Shown here in pieces: positions 43,412 to 54,711 of a stretch of 64,000 nt of DNA. Where the stretch lies: contig CM060856.1 of the NCBI GenBank assembly GCA_030737835.1, forward strand, positions 2,886,952-2,950,951, given 5' to 3'. The stretch comes from Acorus gramineus (Eukaryota; Streptophyta; Magnoliopsida; Acorales; Acoraceae). Made by a program: the position numbers and the translations under genes. The notes beneath the pieces are model-generated. The model saw only the letters and a list, made by a program, of their open reading frames with translations. It had not been told where the DNA came from and searched no databases. Numbering within the stretch: the stretch's first letter is position 1; every line of letters begins with the position of its first letter.

Positions 43412-45538
43412 CTAAGAAGGGAAAAGATGTGGATACGCGTCACGCATGGCGTCCTCGAGCTCCCAAGTGGCCTCGGCACCGGAAGGGTGCTGCCATCGCA
43501 CCTTGACCAACTGGACGGTCTTAGTACGGAGCCTCTTCTCGTGGCGGTCTAGGATCTCGATCGGCTGCTCGACGAATGGCAAGTCCTGCTCGAAGACGAG
43601 TGGCTCGAACGGGATGACGTGAGCAGGATCGTGGACATAACGCCTTGGCTGCGAGACATGGAAGACGTCATGGGCCTGAGCCAACTGTGGGGGCAGAGCT
43701 ATGCGATAGGCCACCTCCCCAACTCGCTCGAGGATGAGGAACGGCCCAATGAAACGCGGACTCAGCTTGTCCCGCACACCGAAACGGAAGATGCCCTTCA
43801 TCGGGGACACCTTCAGGAAGACATGGTCACCAACCTCGAAGGCGAGCTCACGGCGACGACGGTCGGCGTAGCTCTTCTGACGGCTCTGAGCGACTCGGAT
43901 ACGCTCGCGAATCGTCTTCACCATCTCTGAGGTCTGGTGAATGATCTCTGGTCCCTCCAACTGGCGCTCCCCGACCTCGTCCCAACACAAGGGGGACCTG
44001 CAGCTGCGGCCATAGAGCGCCTCGTAAGGAGCCATCTGGATACTCGAGTGGTAGCTGTTGTTGTAGGCAAACTCCACCAACGGAAGGTGCCTCTCCCAAC
44101 TGTCCCCAAAATCGAGAACGCAGGCTCGCAGCATGTCCTCCAGGGTCTGAATCGTCCTCTCCGACTGGCCGTCCGTCTGCGGATGAAACGCTGTACTGAA
44201 ATGGAGGTTCGTACCAAGGGTGTGCTGGAGGCTACGCCAGAACCTCGAAGTAAATCGCGCGTCTCGATCAGAAATGATGCTGACGGGAGTGCCATGGAGA
44301 CGAACAATCTCGGAGACAAACAACTGCGCCAGGGTGTCTAGAGAATCGGTGAGTCGGATGGGGAGGAAATGAGCAGACTTCGTCAGTCGGTCGACGATCA
44401 CCCAGATGGCATCGCGACCTGAACGTGACCTCGGCAAACCCGAGACGAAGTCCATGGTGATCTGCTCCCACTTCCACTGAGGGATCTCAATGGACTGCAG
44501 CTTCCCCGCAGGGCGCTGATGCTCCGACTTCACCTGCTGGCATACCAAGCAACGGGCAATGAAACGGGCAATATCCGTCTTCATCCCGCGCCACCAGTAG
44601 CCACGACGAAGGCCCCTGTACATCTTCGTGCCACCAGGTCGCACTGTGTACCTCGAACGATGGGCCTCGTCCAAGATCTTCTGCTTCAGCTCTGCGTCGT
44701 CAGGAATGCATACTCGGCCTCTGAACCGCAGGATCCCGTCCTCGTGAATCTGGTAGTCCGGACGCTCGCCCCGGGCGACGCCTTCAGAGAGGACTATAAA
44801 ATGCGGATCCTGAGCCTGAGCCGTGCGGATCTCATCGAGAAGAACTGGCTGCACCACTAGCCTGGCCAAAAAGCCACCCGCAGGAGTCTCTCGAACGCTG
44901 ATCCAACAAGCGGCCTCCTCCAGAAGCCTCCAACGACGTACAGCCATGTGGGCGGCCATGCCCAAGGGCTGCCTGCTGAGAGCATCCGCCACGACATTCG
45001 CCTTACCCGGATGGTAAGCGATGTCACAATCATAGTCTTTCAGGAACTCAACCCAACGTCTCTGACGCATGTTGAGCTCCGGCTGGGACTGCAAATATGT
45101 CAAGCTCTTATGATCAGTAAAGAGCTCGAACTCCTCGCCATAGAGGTAATGCCTCCACATCTTCAGCGCAAAGATGATCGCTGCCAACTCAAGGTCGTGG
45201 GTGGGGTAATTCTGCTCATGGGGCTTCAACTGACGCGACGCGTAAGCCACAACCTTACCGTGCTGCATCAGGACGCAACCCACACCCAACCGTGATGCAT
45301 CGGAGTATACTGCGAACCCACCACTCCCAGACGGAAGGGTAAGAACTGGCGCTGAGGTGAGTCTTCGCTTTAACTCCTGGAAGCTCTCCTCGCAAGACGG
45401 GGACCACTCGAACCGGACATCCTTCCGAGTGAGGCGGGTAAGAGGTACAGCTATCTTCGAGAAACCCTCGACAAACCTCCTGTAATCGACAAACCCAGGA
45501 AGCTCTGAATCTCTGTGGGGTTCGATGGTCGTTGCCAA
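43412..45538 (-). CDS. Gypsy pol region: RNase H, integrase, chromodomain
   Basis: A minus-strand frame of about 708 codons. Residues from about 35 to 200 are reverse-transcriptase connection and RNase H ([34 protein letters not shown]). The HHCC zinc region and integrase core follow ([48 protein letters not shown]). The end ([19 protein letters not shown]) is a chromodomain of the type found in chromoviruses, which helps direct insertion to particular chromatin. It is part of a fossil element. The start is not a natural protein start. Confidence 0.9.
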   Translation of the reverse strand: MATTIEPHRDSELPGFVDYRRFVEGFSKIAVPLTRLTRKDVRFEWSPSCEESFQELKRRLTSAPVLTLPSGSGGFAVYSDASRLGVGCVLMQHGKVVAYASRQLKPHEQNYPTHDLELAAIIFALKMWRHYLYGEEFELFTDHKSLTYLQSQPELNMRQRRWVEFLKDYDCDIAYHPGKANVVADALSRQPLGMAAHMAVRRWRLLEEAACWISVRETPAGGFLARLVVQPVLLDEIRTAQAQDPHFIVLSEGVARGERPDYQIHEDGILRFRGRVCIPDDAELKQKILDEAHRSRYTVRPGGTKMYRGLRRGYWWRGMKTDIARFIARCLVCQQVKSEHQRPAGKLQSIEIPQWKWEQITMDFVSGLPRSRSGRDAIWVIVDRLTKSAHFLPIRLTDSLDTLAQLFVSEIVRLHGTPVSIISDRDARFTSRFWRSLQHTLGTNLHFSTAFHPQTDGQSERTIQTLEDMLRACVLDFGDSWERHLPLVEFAYNNSYHSSIQMAPYEALYGRSCRSPLCWDEVGERQLEGPEIIHQTSEMVKTIRERIRVAQSRQKSYADRRRRELAFEVGDHVFLKVSPMKGIFRFGVRDKLSPRFIGPFLILERVGEVAYRIALPPQLAQAHDVFHVSQPRRYVHDPAHVIPFEPLVFEQDLPFVEQPIEILDRHEKRLRTKTVQLVKVRWQHPSGAEATWELEDAMRDAYPHLFPS

Positions 45539-46206
45539 TTCGACACTGCGAGCGTCTTATCCGGATCCACAGATATTTCCTCACCGAAAATCACGTGGCC
45601 CAGAAAGGCCATACGCTCCAACCAAAACTCGCACTTAATCCACCATCAATTTGATGCTTCTAAGGTATTCCTTGACTGGGAAAAGAAGCGTTGGGAGGGC
45701 ACCATGAGGTCGCGATATAGGATATCCTAACAACCAAACAAGGAACACGGAGTACCCTAGCCTGGGTCTCAACATTGACCTCGCAAGGCCCCTTAATCCA
45801 GAAAAGGAACACTAGAAGAAGACATCACCCTTAAAGAACACTGCTGACTCTACTGGAAACCCATGCTCCGGAATCAAATAACACACATATATCTAGGGAG
45901 CTGGGAAATCAAAACAATACCTCGGACCATGATACCCGGAACCTGCACCTCCTCGGCCGAAAGTACTGCAACTTTGCCCTGAACAAACTGCGGCTGAGGA
46001 GCAGGGGCACGCCTCGGAGGCTGCGCAGGCTGCCTCCACTGGTCAACACGGCCACCATGTGGCTGCTGCTGTTGTGGAGGCAGCACGCGGGGTCGGCCAG
46101 CATCTGGGTAATTATACATAATATGCCCGATGCACTGACAGTGGTAGCAGCGCCGCGTCTCCGGTCGTCTGGACTGGACTGGTACTGCTGCAATGGATGC
46201 TGGACC

Positions 46207-47262
46207 TCACACTGGCACCACATCGGCTGGAATAGTGGCAGCCACTGACTGATCAAAGCGGGGCCGCTTCTTCTTGCGTTGTCCCTGGTCCTGGCTCCCG
46301 GGAGGTCTCTGGTCCACCGAAGGGGTTGGAACCCCCATAGAGGCCCCGAGGTCTCGCTCGACTGTCTTCGCCCGAGACACCAAGTCTGAGTACCTCGTGA
46401 AAGCCTGCGAAGAGACATGCACCCGAATGGTGCTGATGAGACCCATCTCGAATCGACGGCACCGCGTCTCCTCGTCCATCACCAAGGCGGGGGCGAACCT
46501 GGAAAGCCTCGTGAAGCGCATCGAGTAGTCCACGACTGACATGGAGCCCTGCGTCAGCTGCTCAAACTCCCGCATCACGATCTGGCGCGTCAAAAACGGG
46601 AAGTACTCCTCGAGGAAATACCTCCGGAAATCCGCCCATAGAAGCTGCTCCACTCCCTCGGGAATGTCCACCGATCGAGTAGCCCACCAGTCGGCGGCGC
46701 TACCCTTCAGCATAAAGGTGGCCAGGGAGACTCGCTGGCGATCGGTGCAGTGAATAGTCGCGAAGATCTTGTCCACCTCCATCAACCATCTCTCAGGGGC
46801 AAGGGGATCCGCCGTCTGTCCGTGAAACTCGGGAGGGTGGAGCTTCAGAAAGGCAGTGAGGCCACTCTGGTGCACTCGCGCTGCAGCCTCTAGCTCCACC
46901 TCCCTCACCAGGGGATCCTGAACTCCTACCGCTGGAATCACCACGGGAGCAGGAGGTACATCGGGTACCACAGGCGGATTTGCCACAAAGGGGACCTGTG
47001 AAACTGCATCACGGGCCGCTCTCAGCTCCTGAATCTCTCTAGCCTTCTCAGCTAACGCCCTCATCTGGGCCTCTAATACTCTCGTCTGAGACTCCACCAA
47101 ATCTGCTATCCGAGCGTAAGCACGCTCCCATGCAGGAGGCTCCTGTGCCAATCCTGGCCCCACAGCCGAGGACTCTCTAGTAGCATCCTCGCCTCTAGTA
47201 GGTTCGGAAACCTCCAAAGGTCGAGAGGGACCACGTCCGCGCCGTCCTCTGCGAGGAGGCAT
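46207..47262 (-). CDS. Gypsy gag region
   Basis: A minus-strand frame with ATG at 47260-47262, starting MPPRRGRRGRGPSRPLEVSE, a basic N-terminus typical of Tekay/Del gag. A coiled-coil-prone segment (AYARIADLVESQTRVLEAQM) follows, then the retrotransposon gag domain (FHGQTADPLAPERWLMEVDK, WADFRRYFLEEYFP). A zinc-knuckle-like CYHCQCIGHIMYN text is seen further on, near 46120-46160. Gag packages element RNA in virus-like particles. The same start is found in the second copy at 53766. Confidence 0.88.
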   Translation of the reverse strand: MPPRRGRRGRGPSRPLEVSEPTRGEDATRESSAVGPGLAQEPPAWERAYARIADLVESQTRVLEAQMRALAEKAREIQELRAARDAVSQVPFVANPPVVPDVPPAPVVIPAVGVQDPLVREVELEAAARVHQSGLTAFLKLHPPEFHGQTADPLAPERWLMEVDKIFATIHCTDRQRVSLATFMLKGSAADWWATRSVDIPEGVEQLLWADFRRYFLEEYFPFLTRQIVMREFEQLTQGSMSVVDYSMRFTRLSRFAPALVMDEETRCRRFEMGLISTIRVHVSSQAFTRYSDLVSRAKTVERDLGASMGVPTPSVDQRPPGSQDQGQRKKKRPRFDQSVAATIPADVVPV

Positions 47263-47381
47263 ATCAGCAACCTAAGAAAACCAGACACTAGGATCAGAAT
47301 ACTCATATAGAAATCCTAGGACTCATCCCTACGAAAAGAAAACAATTGGCTCTGACAGGACCAGGCTCTGATACCAACTTT

Positions 47382-50021
47382 TGTCACGCCCCAGGGCGGC
47401 CGTCCCCGGGACGCGGCAAGTGTATATATGATATCAATAGTCTAAACAGGAGGTCAATAACATACTCTAAACAACACTAAAAATGACAACACAGACAAAA
47501 GCAGGGCTGACATGATATATACACAAATAGCGGAAGCTAAAAGACTGAGTCTGTAAATCAAAAACATATCACAGACTCGATACATAATCAACTGTCCTGT
47601 GAGAGCCAATATATACAATGACATCCAATATAATACAAACAGGTGCCCAAGCACGGAAATATAATACATACAATAAAAAAGGAATGCTGATGGCCTCTAA
47701 CACTCGCGGGACGTGGCGCTGCTCCGCTACTGATGAAGTCCCTCGGGGAGCTCCTCCTTCAAGTTCGACTCAGTGATAACTGGAGAAAAATTATGCGAGG
47801 GGTGAGCCACACGCTCAGTGAATAGCACAACCCATGCATCACAATTTATATTAACCACAAATAGTTCAAAGCCTCAAAGTGGCAGGAAAATACACAATCC
47901 AGTGGGTCGCAACATCGCCGACCCACCACACCCTCACCCTCACCCTCTAAATAGGTGACACGGCTATTGGGACTGACTAGGCTGTTAATCACCCTTGGTC
48001 CACCGATAGTCTCTCCTCCACTCCGTAGGCCGCCTAGTCTACTCCCACAATTCAGCACAGTCCAAACCCAAATCAGGAGGTGCCTACTGATGGGAGCCCT
48101 CTGTCAGGAAGGCCTGTCTAACGCTGGGGCAGTCTCTATACGGATCCAACGAAGGGAACAGAAATAGCCTATCCACACGTATACGATCCACTTGGATCCG
48201 TCGGCAACACATCTTCCTAACAATTTAAATGTCATGAATTCTTGCGAATTCCTCCAGGGCGCATAACTACGATGCGGGGAGACACATATTATAACTTGCA
48301 TTTGATTTAAATAAATTAAACTAAATGGGAACATGCACAGGCCAAGGCTTCCTAGCATGAAACAGGGTGACAGGATGCATGGCTCTTACACATATCCTAA
48401 GGGTGCAAGTCCCTAACATATAAGGTCTAGGGTGGCATGCATACTACATAACAATCATGCCTGCATAGATTACATATTATACAAGTTAATATTAAACTAT
48501 GGTGCCCCAGGGGGAGAACAATACATGCCTAAAAGCATATACGCCTCCCCACTGGGTTGGATTGTCCCACTCACCAATACCCTGGTCGTCGCGTGACCGT
48601 CCGTCAAGATCTGCAAGACAGGGTAATCAACTCGGTGAGTAAAATACACAATACATACAAAAATACGCTAAAAATACCCAACACTCGGACAAACGTACAT
48701 ACGGCCCGTACGCACGTGAGTCCGAGCACCCCGACTCACCCGAACCCCCAGGCAGCCATACGCATGGCCACCCGCCCTGGGCGCACAGCCGCGCCCCAGC
48801 CCGCGCGCCCAGACGCACTGCCGCGCCCAGCCCGCGCGCCAGACACACCGCGCGTCCAGTCATGGATGCACCCGTGCGCACTGCGCCCTAGCGTAGCGCC
48901 CCGCACGCGCACCCGCACGCACTGCGCCCCAGCGCAGTACCCGCTCGCCCTACGCGCACTGCGTCCCCTGCGCAGCAACCGCACACCGCCCGCTCGCCCC
49001 GCGTACTGCGCCCCCTGCGTAGCACCCGCGCGCACGCGCGCGTGCCTTGCCAGCTCACCCGACAGCGCACCTGCCTGCCTGCGCGCACGCGCCAGCGAGC
49101 CCAAACTGCCCGAGCCGAACTCAACCACCTCCCTCAGCCACCAACAGCCCCCCATCAACCCCCAAACCACCAAGCTCCCCAAGCACACCCATAAACACCT
49201 CCTATACATGCATCTAAGCAAGAAAGGAAAGAAAGAAAACTCACCCAAGGAGAGGAAAGGAAGGGGAGGAGATCGGGTGCTCTTCGCGCACCGAAACACC
49301 ACCTCCAAGGCCACCACTACCAAGCCCTCCTTCAGCCCTAAAAATGGCTGAAATCTGAGGCAAAAAGGGGCCATGAGAGGGGGTCACACAAGAGGGAACT
49401 CGAAAATGAAACCATGGATGGATAGATCGGGTCCTTACCTTTCATTTCTCCTTCTAGGGTTTCTTGATCCAACACCTCTAGCTAGGTCTTAATGGGGATT
49501 TAAAGAGAGGGAGAGAGAAATTCTGGTGGAGAAGATGATGAATAGGGGAGGGGGAACTATTCTTGGGCGTGGGGTTTAAAGGGGACCACACACACACACA
49601 CACACTCACTTGAAATTAGATTAGGTTAAGCTTGGTTTAGGTTAGCTTTAGGTCAGGTCTAAGTGCACTTTGACCCTAGTCAACCCAACCACACTAAAAG
49701 CCAAAATCATTTGACCAAGTCAAAGGTCAACTTTGACCAAGTCAAGTCTCCCAATGACTTCCCGCTCGGTCAAAACCCGGATACGCTTTGAAACTACGAA
49801 ATTCTGAAACGTTACCGGAATTTGATGAAATTTTTGTGAGTAGCTTGGAATGGCACCAGGACACATAATATGCAGTTGGATTTTCAATCGGAACTCTCAA
49901 ACTCAGGATGATAGCTAAAAGTCCAAAATTTTAGCGGTTCCGATCGAAAAACGAAAAAGCTGAAAAACTGCTAGAATGGTCCAATGGTTACCAGAAGGTA
50001 AAAAGTGACACATATATAACA
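47382..50021 (-). repeat. 5' LTR of the Gypsy element (2.6 kb)
   Basis: Paired with 40631-43364. The GC-rich block lies at about 48710-49110 and the CA microsatellite at about 49587-49604. The primer site adjoins its left edge. It faces, across a 1-kb spacer, the inverted LTR at 51017-53645. Confidence 0.92.
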
Positions 50022-50120
50022 ATATCGAAGTATATACTAAATTATCACAATGTATAGACGGTTGGGGGACCACTTCAGATCACAAACCAGGCTGTAAAAC
50101 GGATTGAATGTATCAACACA
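50022..50120. mobile_element. Right half of the palindromic MITE split by the Gypsy element
   Basis: GAAGTATATACTAAATTATC, ACAATGTATAG and GTATCAACACACTC continue the GATACACAC-family sequence from 40540-40630, after the target copy ATATC (50022-50026). Confidence 0.6.
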
Positions 50121-50895
50121 CTCTTAAACATTGCACAACGAATATATGTTGGGCCTACACTTGCTAACTCAGGGAGGTTTAGTTTAAGAGACCATGCATA
50201 ATAAAATAGGCAATGACAATTATTCCTATATTCACTTTTGAAGCGCAACATATTTAAATGGTTTTTGAAGGTATCCTAAGTGTAGATACCCCAATTTTGA
50301 CAGTTCACAATGATGAAAATACTTCAAGTAATATTTAGAAATAACCACATTTGGACATCTAATAGAAAACTCCCTTAGAAACAAAAACCGGAAGCCCTAG
50401 TCCAACAATTAGAAAAATCTAGGACCTGGACAGAGGCAGCTACTTCAGAATAGCGGCCCCCCTAACCGACCCCAAACCGCCTCCTCAGGATGGGACATAA
50501 AGCAACATGATTGCGGCTGATTGTCCCCTTTAGCCGCCCCATCTCAGCTGGTTCAACCCCAATAACCAACCTAAGCCACCGCTTATCAGAGATGGGACGT
50601 TTGGCAGGTCATGATGGGGGCGGCTACTTGAGAGTAGCCGCCTCTGACTGGGCGGCTAGTTTCAACTAACAGCCCCGCACCTGGACACTGTCAGAGAACA
50701 AAGATCTAATGGAAGGTCAAATCAAGCACCTTATTACCCATTTTGATCTATTGTCCAATGGACATTCCCCTGCCCTTTTTTTACTATAAATAGGGGGCAT
50801 TCAAAGCATTAACAAAAAAAAAAACACAACCAAATCCAACACTATCAATTCACATTCAATACCCATATCCATTCTCATACCACCACTTCAAACCC

Positions 50896-50931
<36 letters not shown>

Positions 50932-51016
50932 CTATTTGTGAGTAGAAAAAAACCATTTTCCTACGCCAAATCATCCTCCAAATCTGCTCTCCAAAACCCT
51001 AGTTAAACTTAGTTTA

Positions 51017-53645
51017 TGTTATATATGTGTCACTTTTAGCCTTCTGGTCACCATTGGAGCATTCTGACAGTTTTTCAACTTTTTCTTTTTTCGATCGGAA
51101 CCGCTAAAATTTTAGACTTTTGGCTATCATCATGAGCTTGAGAACTCCGATTGAAAATCTAACTGCACATTATGTGTCCTGGTGCCATTCCAAGCCACTC
51201 ACGAAAATTTTATCGAATTCCGGTAACGTTTCAGAATTTCACAGTTCTGAATCGCATCCGGGTTTTGACCAAGCGAAAAGTCATTGGGAGACTTGACCAA
51301 GTCAAAGATGACTTTGACCAAGTCAAGTTTGACCCTTGACTTGGTCAAAATTTTTTGTTTTTTTGTGTGGATAGGTTGACCCAAAGTCAAAAGCACAAAA
51401 ACCTAATTTTATTTTTCTAAGTGTGTGAGAGTGTGTGTGTGTGTGAGCCCCTTTAAGTCCACGCCCACCAATAGTCTCCCCCCTATTCATCTTCTTCTCC
51501 ATCTCTCTCAAGCCTCATCTCCTCTCTTTATTTCCCCCTTTTGACCTAGTAGAAGTGGAAGAAAAGAAAAGCCATTGAAGGAGAAAAGCTTGGTAAGGAC
51601 CCGATCTATCTTTCCATGGTGTTAGATTTGTGTTTCCCTTTGTTTGACCTCCTCTCATGGCACCTTTTCCCTTCTGTTTTCAGCCATTTTAGGGCTGAGA
51701 GTGGGCTTGGTTGTGGTGGTTTTGGTGGTGGCGATTCGGTGCGCGAAGAGCACCCGAGTTCCCTCCCTTTCCTTTCCTCTCTTTGGGTGAGCTTTCCTCC
51801 TCCCTTTTTCTTGTTTAGATGTTTGTTTAGGAGGTGATATGGGGTATGCATGGTATATATGAGTGTTTGGGGTGTGGGAGGGCTGAGGGAGGTGGTGGGG
51901 TGGACTCGGGCGCGCGTGCGGACTCATCCGCGCGCGTGCGCGCGAGTCTGCGCGCACAGGCAGTGCAGGCGCGTGCAGTCGGGTGTGCTGGGAGCGTGCG
52001 CGCGGGGTGCTGCGCAGGGGCGCAGTACGTGCGGGTAAGCTCAGGGCTGGACGCGCGGTGGGCGCAGGCCCGTGCGAGCGTGCGCGCGCGCGTGGCAGCG
52101 TGTCTGGGCATGCGGGCAGGGGCGCGACAGCGCGCCTAGGTGCGCGGGCTGGGGCGCGGCAGTGCGCCCGGGGTGCGGGGCTGCGTGCGTGTGCGTGCGC
52201 ACCCGTGCGTGTGCCTGCGGGTGGCCGTGCGTGTGCCTGCCGTGGGTGCGGAAGGATGTCGGGGCACTCGGGCTCGCGTGCGTGCGGGCCGTATGCATGC
52301 TTGTCCGAGTGTAGGGTATTTCTAGCGTATTTCTTATGTATTTGTGTAGATTACTCACTATTTTGATTTTCCATGTCTTGCAGATCTTGACGGATGGTCA
52401 CGCGATGACCCGGGTATTGGTGAGTGGGACAATCCAACCCAGTAGGGAGGCGTTCGATGCACGTAGGCGTGCATTGCCCTCCCCTGGGGCACCATAGTTG
52501 CATATTAACTAATATTAAATGTAAACTGTGCTATGCATGATCATTATGTTGTATTGATGCCCCCCTTAGACTTTGTATGCTAGGGATATGCACCTTTATA
52601 TTATGTATAGAGACCTACGCATCCTGATGCCATGTTTTCATGCTAGGAAAGCCTCGACCTACGCATGTTTCCCATTTAGTTTAACTTATTTAAATCAAAT
52701 GCGAGCATATGGTTATTGGCATGCCTAAGAGAATATTATAACCTCGTGGTTATAATATGTGTCTCCCTGCATCTTAGTTATGCGCCCTGGAGGAATTCTG
52801 AAGAATTAATGACATTAGTAGAGTTGCAATCGGTGTCGGCGGATCCAAGAGGATCGTATCCGTGTGGGTAGGCTGTTTCTCTTCCCTTCGTTGGATCCGT
52901 GTAGGGACTCCTCAGCGTTAGACAGGCTGTCCTGATAGAGGGCTCCCATCTGTAGGTACCTCCGATGCGTCGGACTATGCTGATCGTGGGAGTAGACCAG
53001 GCGAGCTACGGAGTGGAGGAGAGGCTATCGGTGGACCAAGGGTGATTAACAGCCTAGTCAGTCCCAAAAGACCATGTCACCAGTTTGAGGGTGAGGGTGG
53101 GGTGGGTCGGCGATGTAGCGACCCACTGGATTGTGTAGTTATTGCCACTTAGAGGCTATAAATTATTTGAGGTTAATATGAATTGTGATGCATGGGTTGT
53201 GCTATTCACTGAGCGTGTGGCTCACCTCTCGCATATATTTTTCTCCAGTTATATCTGAGTCGGATCTGAAGGAGGAGCTCCCCGAGGCACATCAGCAGTA
53301 GCGGAGCAGCGTCACGTTCTGCGTGTGAGAGGCCATCAGCATCCCCCTTTGATTGTATGTATTGTATTCCGTGCTTAGGCACACGTTTGTATTACATTTG
53401 GATGTCGTTATATATATTGGCTCTCACAGGACAGTTGATTATGTATCGGGTCTGTAATATGTCTTTTGAATTACAGACTCAGTTTTTTAGCTTCCGCTAT
53501 TTGTGTATATATTATGTCAGCCTCATTGTTGTCTGTGTTGTCATTGTTGGTGTTGTTTAGAGTATATTATTGACCTCCTGTTTAGACTGCTGATATCATA
53601 TATACCATTGCCGCGCCTCGGGGATGGCCGCCCTGGGGCGTGACA
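51017..53645 (+). repeat. LTR of the second Gypsy copy
   Basis: About 2.63 kb, aligned by landmarks to the LTRs of the first copy: start words, GTGTGTG microsatellite (about 51420-51445), GC-rich block (about 51905-52290) and the shared GAGGAGCTCCCCGAGG near 53270. Confidence 0.88.
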
Positions 53646-54209
53646 AAAGTTGGTATGAGAGCCTGGCCCTGTCAGAGCCAATTGTTTCTTTTTTCGTAGA
53701 GATGAGTCCTAGGATTTCTATATGAGTATTCTGATCCTAGTGTCTGGTTTTCTTAGGTTGCTGATATGCCTCCTTGCAGAGGAATGCGTGGACGTGGTCC
53801 CTCTCGGCCTTTGAAGGTTCCCGGACCTACCAGAGGTGAGGATGCTACTGGAGAGTCCTCGGCTATGGGGCCAGGACTGGCGCAGGAGCCTCCTGCATGG
53901 GAGTGTGCTTACGCTCGTATAGCAGATCTGGTGGAGACTCAGACCAGAGCACTAGAGGCCCAGACGAGAGCATTAGCTGAGCAGGCTCGAGAGATTCAGG
54001 ACCTGAGGGCGGCCCGTGAGGCAGTTCCACAGGTCCCCTTGGTGGTAGATCCACCTGTGGTGCCCGATGTACCCCCTATTTCCTTGGTGATTCCAGCTGT
54101 GGGAGTTCTAGATCCCCTGGAGAGGGAGGTGGAGCTAGAGGCTGCAGCGCGAGTGCATCAGAGTGGCCTCACTGGCCTCACTGCCTTTCTGAAGCTCCAC
54201 CCTCCCGAG
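51017..54209 (+). mobile_element. Second copy of the Gypsy chromovirus family, plus strand, partial
   Basis: The LTR at 51017-53645 is the same family as those at 40.6-50.0 kb but in the opposite orientation and more diverged. It begins TGTTATATATGTGTCAC and ends GGGGCGTGACA. A primer-site relative (TTGGTATGAGAGCC) follows. Gag starts at 53766 (MPPCRGMRGRGPSRP) and only part of it is present. The element is fragmentary and broken. No second LTR of this copy is in the window. Confidence 0.88.
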
Positions 54210-54711
54210 GTCCCAGGCGGCAACTCCTAACTAGCCGCCCCCCACCAGGTGGCTAAAAAAAACTAGCCGACCCTCACTTACACCCTGATTTCCCAAAACC
54301 TCCTTCAGCCAAGTTCCCAAAGCAGAAGAGAATCCCTGTTTTCACCTCTGTGTACGGCATGCCCGTATCTCAGAGCGGAGACCCCACAAACTCCCCCACG
54401 AAGGCGATCAAATCCACTCCAACTTTTCTTGCTTTTTGAGAAAGCAGGTGGCGATCACAAACAACCCCTAAATCCTCCTGAGGACCTGTCGGCCGCCTCA
54501 ACCAGGAACTAAACACCCCCTTTCCCCTTTTGAGAGACGATCCGACCAAGCCTGCCAAGGCACGAAGCGGATCCGAACCTCCGAAGAACCCCCACACACG
54601 CCGCGCACCCATGCGCACAAAGGAGGAGAAAAAGGAGGTGACCCCCCCCCTCCCTCTCCCCAGAGTTCTCCCTCCCCCTCTGAAATCCGATACTGACACT
54701 AGGGTCTATCA

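Larger units (their letters stand above)
40631..50021 (-). mobile_element. Gypsy LTR retrotransposon, Tekay/Del-like chromovirus, minus strand, broken
   Basis: Long LTRs at 40631-43364 and 47382-50021 begin TGTTA and end TGACA on the minus strand. An exact 5-bp duplication ATATC flanks the element (40626-40630 and 50022-50026). A tRNA-Met-type primer site (TGGTATCAGAGC, minus strand, about 47366-47377) adjoins the 5' LTR. A purine tract (AAGGGGGAAAAA) adjoins the 3' LTR. Parts recognised are gag, zinc knuckle, RNase H, integrase with HHCC and DDE regions, and a C-terminal chromodomain. Protease and most of the reverse transcriptase were not recognised, so it is not whole. LTRs differ by roughly 3% in the first 300 bp plus some indels, suggesting moderate youth. 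It is inserted in the centre of a MITE. Confidence 0.93.
50281..54711 (+). mobile_element. LTR-like remnant of an unidentified element, interrupted by a Gypsy copy
   Basis: It starts TGTAGATACCCCAATTTTGA, a style of LTR start common in plant Gypsy elements, and ends near GGGTCTATCA (54711), an inverted relative of the start. It has a TATA box TATAAATAG (50785-50793) and a GA microsatellite (about 50902-50929). Words such as CTAGCCGCC and GGCGGCTAGTT occur on both sides of the inserted element (about 50640-50665 and 54225-54270), tying the two parts together. No internal coding part is seen, so it may be a solo LTR. The flanking 5-mers do not match. Confidence 0.45.

Noticed and set aside
50902-50929. 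GA, CA, TA and CTT microsatellites (also 25684-25700, 28257-28277, 42932-42950, 49587-49604) as CRISPR-like or structured repeats
   Set aside because: They are ordinary simple-sequence repeats. No direct repeats with unique spacers were seen anywhere in the window.
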